A stretch of 64,000 nucleotides of DNA, taken from positions 18,587-82,586 of the forward strand of contig JAVEYY010000018.1 in NCBI GenBank assembly GCA_034003245.1, in the 5' to 3' direction. Both the position numbers and the translations under genes were made by a program. The notes under the pieces were generated by a model. The model saw nothing but the letters and a program-made list of their open reading frames with translations. It had not been told where the DNA came from and did not search any database. This stretch comes from Perlabentimonas sp034003245. GTDB taxonomy: Bacteria > Bacteroidota > Bacteroidia > Bacteroidales > Tenuifilaceae. The number at the start of each line of letters is the position of its first letter. Within the stretch, counting starts at the first letter, position 1. Below, one piece after another: positions 26,454 to 35,068 of this stretch.

Positions 26454-26761
26454 CAACAACTTTTAAAAACTGCTCAATCGTTCCATAATACCCACTAAAT
26501 CTTTCGCTGACAAACAGATTTCGTTGTCAAAGTAAACAAAAATTATACATTTAGCAAAAACTTACTTTAAAATTATTGAATGAGTTAGGTTAACTTGTCA
26601 AATTAATCGACGAACCAACGAGTTTGGATACGTAAAAGTAAATTCTGTTTATGACAAAAATTATATAGATGATGTGGTTTGGCATCAACTGGAAAGCTGA
26701 TATTGGTCATGTAAGACACCCAAGTATACTCAAATTAATTCTTTTGCAAAGGTTTTCTGCA
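26454..26761. other. intergenic region, nothing recognised
   Basis: About 308 A+T-rich bases between two minus-strand genes (E2 upstream in this orientation is at higher coordinates). I see no ORF with coding character, no strong hairpin and no consensus promoter. Confidence 0.5.
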
Positions 26762-28027
26762 TTAGTTTCCAGCAAATCCCTGAAGGTAATCGCGAACAGC
26801 TTTAAGAAACATTCCTCCCAAAGCACCATCAACAACCCTATGGTCGTAGGAAAGCGACAGCATGGTCATTTGCCTGATGGCCAGCGAGTCGCCCATGGGC
26901 GACTCAACCACAACAACACGCTTAGTAATGGCTCCAATGGCCAGAATGGCCACCTGCGGCTGGTTAATTATTGGGGTACCTGTTAGCGTGTCGAACATGC
27001 CAAGGTTGGTGATGGTAAAGGTTCCACCCTGTATTTCATCGGGCTGTAGTTTATTGTTTCGGGCACGAAGGGCTAAATCATTAACTTTTTCTGCAAGTCC
27101 AACCAGGTTTAGCTTATCGGCATTTTTAATCACTGGAACTATAAGATTGCCATTGGGAAGTGCAGCAGCAAGGCCAATATTGATATCGCGCTTTAGTAAA
27201 ATCTTATCGCCATCCACAGAACTATTCACCACCGGAAACTCCTTTAGGGCTTTCGCTGTGGCCTCAACAAACAATGGGGTTAAGGTTAGCTTATGCCCCT
27301 CTCTCTTTTCGAAAGTAACCTTTTCGGCGCTTCGCCAATTCACCAGATTTGTCACATCGGCCTCAATAAATGAGGTTACATGGGCTGATGTTTGTTTCGA
27401 CATCACCATATGGTCAGCAATAAGCTTGCGCATTCTATCCATGTGAACTACCTCTACCCTTGCACCAGCATCGGTAAAGGGTTGTGCTTTTTCAGGAGCT
27501 TTAGGTTTTTCAACAACCTTACCACGTCGAGTAATATAGGACAGAATATCGTCGCGGGTAATTCGACCATTTAATCCAGTGCCCTGAACGTGATCTAACT
27601 CACTAGGACTTATACCCTCCTTTTTAACTATACTACGAACCAGTGGGCTTAAGGCGGGAAATCCAGCGGGTTCAATATTTTCAGGTATTTTCTCTACTGA
27701 TTTAGTATTCTCAACAGCAACCTTTTGAGGAATGGGAGCATCGGTTTGAATAGTTTTGGGAGATGTACTTTCTACCGCACCTTCGCCTTGGGCTTCAATA
27801 ATTGCAATTACCTGCCCAACCTGTGGTGTTTCGCCCTCCTTGAAAAAAAACTCCTTAACCTTACCTGCCACAGGGGATGGTATTTCGGAATCAACCTTAT
27901 CGGTTGCAATCTCAACAAGCGACTGATCCTCTGCAACATGTTCGCCAACACCAACTAGCCATCGAGTAATTGTGGCCTCTATTATTCCCTCGCCCATGGC
28001 GGGCAACACTATTTCAACTGTACTCAT
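26762..28027 (-). CDS. 2-oxo-acid dehydrogenase E2 (dihydrolipoamide acyltransferase)
   Basis: A 421-residue E2 subunit that transfers acyl groups from lipoate to CoA. One lipoyl domain (1-80) with K44 in EIATDKVDSE; a Pro/Ala/Glu linker; a peripheral-subunit-binding domain (about 123-160: SPLVRSIVKKEGI...GRITRDDIL); and the catalytic domain from about 190, with SYDHRVVDGALGG (His near residue 395, Asp four later). The text is closest to branched-chain 2-oxo-acid or mixed-specificity E2 forms. The matching E1 alpha-beta fusion is 19 kb away at 47110; no E3 is in the window. Confidence 0.93.
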   Translation of the reverse strand: MSTVEIVLPAMGEGIIEATITRWLVGVGEHVAEDQSLVEIATDKVDSEIPSPVAGKVKEFFFKEGETPQVGQVIAIIEAQGEGAVESTSPKTIQTDAPIPQKVAVENTKSVEKIPENIEPAGFPALSPLVRSIVKKEGISPSELDHVQGTGLNGRITRDDILSYITRRGKVVEKPKAPEKAQPFTDAGARVEVVHMDRMRKLIADHMVMSKQTSAHVTSFIEADVTNLVNWRSAEKVTFEKREGHKLTLTPLFVEATAKALKEFPVVNSSVDGDKILLKRDINIGLAAALPNGNLIVPVIKNADKLNLVGLAEKVNDLALRARNNKLQPDEIQGGTFTITNLGMFDTLTGTPIINQPQVAILAIGAITKRVVVVESPMGDSLAIRQMTMLSLSYDHRVVDGALGGMFLKAVRDYLQGFAGN

Positions 28028-28136
28028 CGATTCTACTTATTCATTAATTATTTCAAATGAAGTAACACATAAAGGCGCTGAAATGTTGAGCCAAAAAAAG
28101 AAGGTTTACACAAAACCACAAAATGCTTAAAAACTT

Positions 28137-28844
28137 TTATCGTTCAAACTTACTTCTAAGGTAATGCTCAACTTTCGATGGGGATTGGTCTCCAACGGTA
28201 TGAAAGAAAACAGCGATAACCGAGGAATTATCGATATGCTCAATCTCCTTAATACAGGGCTCCCTATTTACCGACACCCAGGGTAACAACAACAGAGACT
28301 GCTTAATGCTCCTGCTAAGGGTATCGAACGAAATATCGGATTTAACCTTTAGCAGCACCTCGTGCCCCTGTTGGCTATTGATATCGACAACCGAGAACGA
28401 GGAGGATGAAAGTTGGGAAAAGGGAATTTTGATAACTTCACCTTTATCGTCGATCAACTCAACACTTCGATAACCGGCTTTTTGGAGAGTTCCTTTATGC
28501 GTAGCCGTTTTAATCTGCTGATTGATTTCGAAGGGAACCTCGGTTTTCAGAATTACTCCTGCCACAAAATCGCGAAGAAAGTACCATCCCACAATTACAA
28601 CCAGAATTATTACAAGGGCAACCACTAGTGTTGAGTAAAATGTGTAATCGCTAAGCATAAGGTTTAAACCCCACAGACCAAATCCTAGCCACACCAAAAA
28701 TTCAAAAAGGGGAAAAATTCTCAACAGCATGCGCCGTATGTTCTGCTTTGCTGACATGGTATTGAGCAGCCGTGAGGTAAATCGCAGAACTAAAAATAGC
28801 CCAAGGGCAAAAAACAGGAAATAAATCTTCATGGCCTCACACAT
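28137..28844 (-). CDS. MscS-type mechanosensitive channel family protein
   Basis: A 235-residue membrane protein with three N-terminal hydrophobic helices, then the MscS-like pore-helix/beta-domain junction YFLRDFVAGVILKTEVPFEINQQI (about 88-111), a beta domain (GTLQKAGYRSVELIDDKGEVIKIPFSQL) and a C-terminal alpha/beta domain. The canonical glycine-alanine pore pattern is weak, so conductance may differ from MscS. It can start at 28844 or at the fifth codon (28832). It lies 7 nt after the cotransporter-ATPase gene and is clearly cotranscribed, which fits a shared role in osmotic or volume control. Confidence 0.8.
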   Translation of the reverse strand: MCEAMKIYFLFFALGLFLVLRFTSRLLNTMSAKQNIRRMLLRIFPLFEFLVWLGFGLWGLNLMLSDYTFYSTLVVALVIILVVIVGWYFLRDFVAGVILKTEVPFEINQQIKTATHKGTLQKAGYRSVELIDDKGEVIKIPFSQLSSSSFSVVDINSQQGHEVLLKVKSDISFDTLSRSIKQSLLLLPWVSVNREPCIKEIEHIDNSSVIAVFFHTVGDQSPSKVEHYLRSKFER

Positions 28845-28851
28845 TATAAAG

Positions 28852-31800
28852 TTAACAAAAACCCTTATCCTTTAAAACTTCGAGCAGGTAAGGTTCAAGT
28901 AGGCTATTCACCGCATATACTGTAGGGAATCGCTCCTCTACTAATCCTGCTCTTTTCATCTCAACTAAAAGCGATTCTGCTTTTTGCTCCGATAACCTGA
29001 GTACTCGAGCCAATCGGGTTGAATTGGATCGGCGATGAACAATCAGCTGAAGAATTACCATTAACAGGTCTTCTCCAATATTATCAAGACCTGAAGTATT
29101 TGGTAATACAGGAGTTTTTAGGTATACCGTTTTACCCGACAAGCGGGTTATACTCTTCAGCCATAGCTGAAGGGTGAACCCCGGATTACCGCTGGTAACA
29201 TTAAAGAACTTATTAAAAAAACTGGCATAATTCCACTCCGATAGTTCATTCTCAGCTTTACCATTAAGCACTAAGCTTAGCCCACCTGTATGGTGTCGCG
29301 ACATTACCAAATCCTTCAAATCTTTAGCATCGAAAGGCTGACACTCGATACGACCGATGAAAACCTGATCGAACCTAACAACCCGATTAATTAGCTGGTA
29401 GGCAATGCTATTGCAGTTGATAATAAAGAAATATGATGAGCCAAAGGATTCGATAAGATTAACAATCTGTTGCAAAACGCTTAGTCCATCTTCGTGCCGT
29501 TCCCACCATAGTTCTAGGTCGTTAATGATTATAACCTTACGTTGAGTTTGAGAACGTAAGAAATCGCAAGGAGTAGCATCGGTTTTAAGGGCTCTCCGCA
29601 GCGCCTCGTTAAACACCTCGAGGCTTGCAGAACCGCCAATAGGCGGTTTAACCACGTGAAGACTGTATTGTGGAAAGTATGCCTTTGCAATAAACTTGGA
29701 GAGCGTAGTTTTGCCTGCATTGCGTAAACCTGTAATTAACAATCCCCCGGAAAATCCTTTTCTATAGCGACTTGCTATCTGCTCGGCTATCGCCTGCTCA
29801 TGGGGTCTATCGACCCAAAGTTCACGGTTAAGGGTTGTGCTGCCCGAAAAAAGGTTGGCATAGTAAAATGGTATCTTTTTTTGCACCTCCCTTACACCCG
29901 ACAAGGCCATTAGCACATCGTGAATTGACTGGTTGCTCAACTTTTCATCCTTCTCGAGTTTAGTTAATCTTTTGGCCAACATTAAGCCTTCGCTTTGGGA
30001 GTATAGTATCGAAACCAGCTGCCGGTTGGTAAAGCTGCCTATACTCTTGAAAAATTGCGATAACCAGCCAAATGATTTGTGAGTTTTCCTTTTAGCTCTC
30101 GACTTAGGATCGGTTACTAGCTTGGTGTGAATAATTTGCTGAAGAGGCTCAAGCGAACCCTGGAGAAATTGATTGAGATTCCGCTCAAACTCATGGATCG
30201 CAACAATAATCTTCTGTTCCTCCACACTAATCTCCTTGAGCAGTTCACCAAAAAGTTTACTACGTTGATTGTTGACTAATGCGACATCAGATGCAAGGTT
30301 ATCGTCATGCGAAGCAATATTTTCAATATTAAATGCAGCCAACCGGATCTTATCCCTTAGCTTATCCGACGAGGTTTTGAGCGAATCGGAAACAGTTTCC
30401 ATAGCAACCCTAGCTTTGCTAACAAACTCCATTCCTACATAAAGCTCGACTTTTCGTCGTAGGGGTACGCTACGAGAATCACTTGGTAAGAAAAGGCCTT
30501 TATCCAAATCGCTAAAAAACTGATCGCTGTTCACCTCAACTTCTTCAGGAAGTTCGGAAACCACCTCGCTTACCTCGCGGAAAAGATCCTCGAAACGATT
30601 CTGCATCAAGGGACGGCCAAATCCGTTCATCCGCTTTAGCAGAGGTGATATATCGGGAACTTCACTTGAGGTTTTCATTTCGCTTAGCAGTAAGCGGGCC
30701 TGTTCTATTGCTTTAAGCAGATTATTCCTTGTCCAGGTATTAAGTTCATCAACCTGCCGGGCTATCTTTATTGAGAATCGATACTTTAGCGACATCAGCA
30801 GATACTCCACATGCACCTTGCCCACGTAAAGTTTAAGGTTTGTATACCAAACCTGTGGGGCCTTTTCGATGTCGGGAGCTGAAGTTACCTCTTTCTGAAC
30901 AAACCGCTGGAAAGGCCGGAGTAATAGGCTCGACTCGGGCTTACCCAACACAAAACTTAAACGCTGAAGAATTTTCTGGAGTGAATCGTTAAGTGTGGCA
31001 ATATTTTGCTTATTCGAGCTGCAAAAATCGACATACACTTCGTTTAGCTGATTAGAAATATCGTGCTTAATACTATCTAGCTCTTCCTTGGTTAGCAGCC
31101 CAGACTGAGTGGGATGCTCAATGGTTTTTCCGAGATCGAGCAGAATTTTTCGTAAATTGGAGATATACCTATACGAGGCGAGACCAAATTGCGTAAAGAA
31201 ATTGTTAAAATCCGCAATTCGACTATCGAACAAAAACAATTTCGACGCTTTTTGGAGTTCAACTCTCCTGTTCATGGGCCAGCCTAAGAAAGTACCGCGC
31301 GAAATCAACAACATTTTTGCAAATCTCACCCTAAATGGATCGGTTCTCTTAACCACCAACTCCGATCGCGAAAATCCAACTAACAGCTTATCGGGTAGCA
31401 AGTTTAAAGTTTCTTCTGTTTTGAGGATGTAAACCTTAAGAGCCTGTTCCAACTCGTTTTGCCCTTCGGCCAATTGCATTGCAGTTAAATCGCCAAGCTT
31501 ACTCTTAGCCTGAAAAGTGAACTCCGAAAGGGCTTTTCTTGCCATCGATTTGTGATGCGATTGATCGGCCGACGACAAACCTTTCTCCACTGCACCTACT
31601 AACCACATACACAACCCCTTCATATCGGCATGAGTCTCGGCAAAGAGTTTTTCAATGGACAGAATGGAGTTTACAGTAAAATCGTTCTGAATATGCTCCA
31701 AGGTTGATGCCATTTTTTGGATTTCACCAGCCAGCAACTCTTTGGGTGGGTAGGAAATCTGCTCGGCAACCGATGTGGCCGATGCCGGTATGTTCTCTTG

Positions 31801-33999
31801 TAAATCCTGATGTTTTACATCGGGGATAGTATAGGCATTTATTGACTCAAAGTTGCTGTTGGCCTCAATAATCAACGAAGAGCAAGGCAAATCAATTATT
31901 TCATTGACATAGTTGATCCACGTGGTGTAATCGTCAAACCTTGATTGGTTTGACTCAACAAGCACCATGCTTGCATCGGCCGATTCGCGCTTGATTATCT
32001 CCTCTTCGGCAATTTTCTCCACTGCATTATTAATAACTTTTACGCTTCCCATTAGCCTCGAATTGTCGAGTGCCTGACTGGCCAAAGCGTATATACTGTC
32101 GGTTTTTACGCTATTGTAGTTAATTATCATCAACCGAACAGTAGCGGTACGCCAATCGTTATCGGTAGTTATGTACTTTAGCAAGCTTAGCCCAAAATTC
32201 AGGTTTCTACTATTTCCGTTCCACCAAAGATCGATGCGTATGGGCTTAGATGACTTTCCGGTCGTAGGGTTGCTATAGTACACCTGATTGTAGTCGAGTT
32301 TGGAGAGCAGAGTAGCCGTTTCACAAAATTTTTGGCTATCCTTTGAGTTTTTGCCCCACCCCATAAGTATGGTATTTGGCTCAAAGCCTGTAAAGCCATA
32401 AACCCGGGCAATCATCTGCATCCCATCGTACACATTGTTGCAATTGTGCTTTCGGGTAATAACGCTTTTCCCTCGATGATCAATCTCGGTACTAGCCGAT
32501 GCAGGCTGTGCAAAAAGATCATCGTTCTGAGGATTTTCGATTAGTTCAAAGTTTGTAAACACACCCTGTTTACCAACCAGCATGCGCCCTAAATCGATTA
32601 GATGAGGGCGTGCTTTTGCCCCACCGCTGAACAAAATAATGTTGGGACGCCAATTTCGCTGATTCCGGGTTGTTGATAACGAGAGTTTAAAAAGTCCAAA
32701 CTTTACCATTGAGGCCCAAATTCCACCCCACGTATCGCCAGTTTGCAAACGCAACTCCCTGCGTTTAAGCAACAAGAAGATGGCACCCAGCAAAATGGTT
32801 GCTCCAACCATTGCAGCAAAATCGAGCTGGATCATCACCACAAAACAGGCAATGGCTCCAATAATGCTTATCCAGGCTGGGATTCGGAACGAAGGCCTAA
32901 AGTCGGAACCAGCCCAGTTCTCGATGGCACAGGTTAGGTTAAGGAATCCATAGGTGATGATAAAGAAAATGGAGACCACCCGAGCAATCACGTTAAGTTC
33001 ACCGATTAGGATTCCCGACAGAGCAATCAGAAAAGTTAAAAGCAGGGCATTTCGGGGTTCGTTACCTGCGCCCACACCCTTTGCAAAGATTTTTGGGGTG
33101 ATGCGGTCGATGGCTGTAGCCTGAAGTATTCGTGGTGCACCCAGTATGCTTCCAAATGCCGACGACAGCGTTGCCCCCCAAATACCTGCCACCACAAGGG
33201 GGGAATAGAATGAGATATTGAGAAGAATACCAGAATCATTTATTAGGGCATTCCGATCGACAGTTAATGAAAAGAATAATACAAGACCAATGTACACCAC
33301 CAATCCCACAACTATTGCAGAAATGGTTCCTAATGGGATTGATTTTTTGGGATTTGCCAAATCGCCCGACATGGATACACCCGCCTCGAATCCTGTAACC
33401 GCCGGAAAAAAAATGGCGAATAGAGCTATCCATGGTAACGAGTTGGTGGCCGAGCCCACCAATGCTGTTTGAGGAACCATATCGTGCTTACCAAGCACTA
33501 TCGACACCAACGAAAGCAGGAGTACAGCTAGAATAACAAACTGCATTTTTAGCGCCAGATTGGTGCTAATAAAGGTGATTATGGTGACAACCAGTAGCGT
33601 TGCAGCGCCCGTAATACGGATTGCATTTAGAGTTGACTCAATACCAAAAGCAGTAAGCAGCGTCTCGGCAAAACCTATCAGGTAAAGGCTTACGCTAAAG
33701 GAAAGCCCAACAAAAAGGGCAATACCCAAAGTTCCTCCAATAGGTAAACCCAGACTTCGCGAAATCATGTAGTATGTACCACCAGTCTCCACTTTCTTAT
33801 CGGTGGCAATGCTGGCCACGCTTAAACCAGTGGTAGCCGATATTATGTGTGCCACCAGAATAATTCCCAGCGTAGCCCACAGGCCAGCCTGCCCAACTAT
33901 CCAGGGCAAGCGAAGGTACATTATAACGCCAAGAATTGTAAGAATTGAAGGGGTGAACACACCCTTAAACGCGCCAAACTTATTACCTTTTAAACTCAT
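28852..33999 (-). CDS. SLC12-type cation-chloride cotransporter fused to an AAA-like ATPase
   Basis: A 1715-residue protein. Residues 1-415 form an APC-fold transporter of about 12 helices with NKCC/KCC-like text (GAFKGVFTPSILTILGVIMYLR, ETGGTYYMISRSLG, FAIFFPAVTGFEAGVSMSGDL). Residues about 430-720 resemble the SLC12 cytoplasmic domain (NIILFSGGAKARPHLIDL; GFTGFEPNTILMGWG; IDLWWNGNSRN). A long, mostly helical region follows (720-1380) with no membrane segment. From about 1400 comes a P-loop ATPase: Walker A GLRNAGKTTLS with K1430, Walker B VIIINDLELWW with D1494/E1496, a sensor-1-like FFIINCNS and TSGNPGFTLQL. The last 75 residues look like a winged helix. It heads an operon with the MscS-like gene. 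Direction and ions are not predictable. Confidence 0.85.
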   Translation of the reverse strand: MSLKGNKFGAFKGVFTPSILTILGVIMYLRLPWIVGQAGLWATLGIILVAHIISATTGLSVASIATDKKVETGGTYYMISRSLGLPIGGTLGIALFVGLSFSVSLYLIGFAETLLTAFGIESTLNAIRITGAATLLVVTIITFISTNLALKMQFVILAVLLLSLVSIVLGKHDMVPQTALVGSATNSLPWIALFAIFFPAVTGFEAGVSMSGDLANPKKSIPLGTISAIVVGLVVYIGLVLFFSLTVDRNALINDSGILLNISFYSPLVVAGIWGATLSSAFGSILGAPRILQATAIDRITPKIFAKGVGAGNEPRNALLLTFLIALSGILIGELNVIARVVSIFFIITYGFLNLTCAIENWAGSDFRPSFRIPAWISIIGAIACFVVMIQLDFAAMVGATILLGAIFLLLKRRELRLQTGDTWGGIWASMVKFGLFKLSLSTTRNQRNWRPNIILFSGGAKARPHLIDLGRMLVGKQGVFTNFELIENPQNDDLFAQPASASTEIDHRGKSVITRKHNCNNVYDGMQMIARVYGFTGFEPNTILMGWGKNSKDSQKFCETATLLSKLDYNQVYYSNPTTGKSSKPIRIDLWWNGNSRNLNFGLSLLKYITTDNDWRTATVRLMIINYNSVKTDSIYALASQALDNSRLMGSVKVINNAVEKIAEEEIIKRESADASMVLVESNQSRFDDYTTWINYVNEIIDLPCSSLIIEANSNFESINAYTIPDVKHQDLQENIPASATSVAEQISYPPKELLAGEIQKMASTLEHIQNDFTVNSILSIEKLFAETHADMKGLCMWLVGAVEKGLSSADQSHHKSMARKALSEFTFQAKSKLGDLTAMQLAEGQNELEQALKVYILKTEETLNLLPDKLLVGFSRSELVVKRTDPFRVRFAKMLLISRGTFLGWPMNRRVELQKASKLFLFDSRIADFNNFFTQFGLASYRYISNLRKILLDLGKTIEHPTQSGLLTKEELDSIKHDISNQLNEVYVDFCSSNKQNIATLNDSLQKILQRLSFVLGKPESSLLLRPFQRFVQKEVTSAPDIEKAPQVWYTNLKLYVGKVHVEYLLMSLKYRFSIKIARQVDELNTWTRNNLLKAIEQARLLLSEMKTSSEVPDISPLLKRMNGFGRPLMQNRFEDLFREVSEVVSELPEEVEVNSDQFFSDLDKGLFLPSDSRSVPLRRKVELYVGMEFVSKARVAMETVSDSLKTSSDKLRDKIRLAAFNIENIASHDDNLASDVALVNNQRSKLFGELLKEISVEEQKIIVAIHEFERNLNQFLQGSLEPLQQIIHTKLVTDPKSRAKRKTHKSFGWLSQFFKSIGSFTNRQLVSILYSQSEGLMLAKRLTKLEKDEKLSNQSIHDVLMALSGVREVQKKIPFYYANLFSGSTTLNRELWVDRPHEQAIAEQIASRYRKGFSGGLLITGLRNAGKTTLSKFIAKAYFPQYSLHVVKPPIGGSASLEVFNEALRRALKTDATPCDFLRSQTQRKVIIINDLELWWERHEDGLSVLQQIVNLIESFGSSYFFIINCNSIAYQLINRVVRFDQVFIGRIECQPFDAKDLKDLVMSRHHTGGLSLVLNGKAENELSEWNYASFFNKFFNVTSGNPGFTLQLWLKSITRLSGKTVYLKTPVLPNTSGLDNIGEDLLMVILQLIVHRRSNSTRLARVLRLSEQKAESLLVEMKRAGLVEERFPTVYAVNSLLEPYLLEVLKDKGFC

Positions 34000-34033
34000 T
34001 TATAATCAAATTAGGTAAAACCATTATTTGTAT

Positions 34034-34064
34034 CAAATATACGCAGAGTGCTGGAATTATTAAA
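34034..34064 (-). promoter_or_regulatory. Bacteroidota promoter for the cotransporter-MscS operon
   Basis: Minus strand TTTA (34061-34064), 19 nt, then TATATTTG (34034-34041): 11 of 12 specified-position match to TTTG-N19-TAnnTTTG when spacing is included. It lies 35 nt before the ATG at 33999. Confidence 0.7.
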
Positions 34065-34112
34065 GGTAAAAGCGTATTATTTCTCCAACTTACCTTAGTA
34101 TTAACAAAAGAA

Positions 34113-34140
34113 AAAGCCCCAACTTGTAGGTTGGGGCTTT
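34113..34140 (-). terminator. terminator after the methyltransferase gene
   Basis: AAAGCCCCAAC (34113-34123) pairs perfectly with GTTGGGGCTTT (34130-34140) over a 6-nt loop. Read on the minus strand it is followed by a T-rich tract, 20 nt after the methyltransferase stop. Confidence 0.85.
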
Positions 34141-34159
34141 GAAAAAATGGCATAGATTT

Positions 34160-34966
34160 TTAGTTCTTTCGTAGCACAAATGTCCAGTACTCCATTTTGC
34201 CCGAGGCAAAAGATTCGTAGCGCTCCGTGCCCTTGGTTCCGGCAAACTGGAAGAAGGCTTTACGCATGAATCCAGGTACTTTTTTTGAAATTATCGCTTC
34301 GCGGCGCTCATTATCACAATCGAGGGCTTTTACGACATTTGGGGTAATCTCTGTTTGGCTAACAATTTCGAGTCCACTGGCCAAAAGATCTTTACGAATG
34401 TGCTCAAGCTCGCCCTTTTTAATCATATCGGCAAAGCAGAAATGTCCACCAGGCTTTAGCATTCGGTAAACCTCATCAAAAAACTTACGAATGCTCTTGT
34501 AGCATCGAGCCGACTCCACGTTAACTACTATATCGAAGGAGTTATTCTCGAAAGGGGGCTCCTCGGCTACGCCGGTAATAAACTTAAGTCCATCTACCTT
34601 ATGGTACTGGTTACAGAATTTTATTACCCCTGACGAAATATCCATGGCTGTGTAGGATTTTGGCTTAAAGTAGCGGGTAATGTACGATGCTCCGCCACCT
34701 CTTCCTGAGCCAACCTCAAGCACATCTTTTCCCTCAACCTCTACGCTGCGCAACACAAAATCGTAAAGCTGAATGCAGTACCGGTTTATTTCATCGTTAG
34801 CCTCGAGTACAATCTTGGGATCGCCATTGAGACTCTGGTAGCCATAATTCATGAACACGGCTTCCTTGTTCTTATCGAACTTAATTATCATGTTATGCCA
34901 AATACGCCACATGGGGCGTCGAACAGCGGTAGGCATCTCGCAATACTTCTCAACGAGTTTCTGCAT
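34160..34966 (-). CDS. class I SAM-dependent methyltransferase
   Basis: A 268-residue methyltransferase. SAM-binding motif I is VLEVGSGRGGGASYI (about residues 79-93), the acidic post-I position is AMDISSGVI, and motif II/III is FDIVVNVESARCY followed by MLKPGGHFCFAD. The overall text resembles phthiotriol/phenol-type and sterol-type small-molecule methyltransferases, with an N-terminal extension containing the GYQSLNGDPKI segment. The substrate is unknown. It appears monocistronic, with its own terminator. Confidence 0.88.
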   Translation of the reverse strand: MQKLVEKYCEMPTAVRRPMWRIWHNMIIKFDKNKEAVFMNYGYQSLNGDPKIVLEANDEINRYCIQLYDFVLRSVEVEGKDVLEVGSGRGGGASYITRYFKPKSYTAMDISSGVIKFCNQYHKVDGLKFITGVAEEPPFENNSFDIVVNVESARCYKSIRKFFDEVYRMLKPGGHFCFADMIKKGELEHIRKDLLASGLEIVSQTEITPNVVKALDCDNERREAIISKKVPGFMRKAFFQFAGTKGTERYESFASGKMEYWTFVLRKN

Positions 34967-35068
34967 AAAAAAGAATTATTTTAGGGTTTTACGTTGGGCT
35001 AAGATAAGTAAAAATTGATTTAATCAATTTTTCTGCCCAATCTCTGATAAAAAAATAGAAAATTACCG

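Noticed and set aside
26862..27446. 194-residue open frame antisense to the E2 gene
   Set aside because: Ser/Ala/Leu-rich text with no motif, fully inside the well-supported E2 gene.
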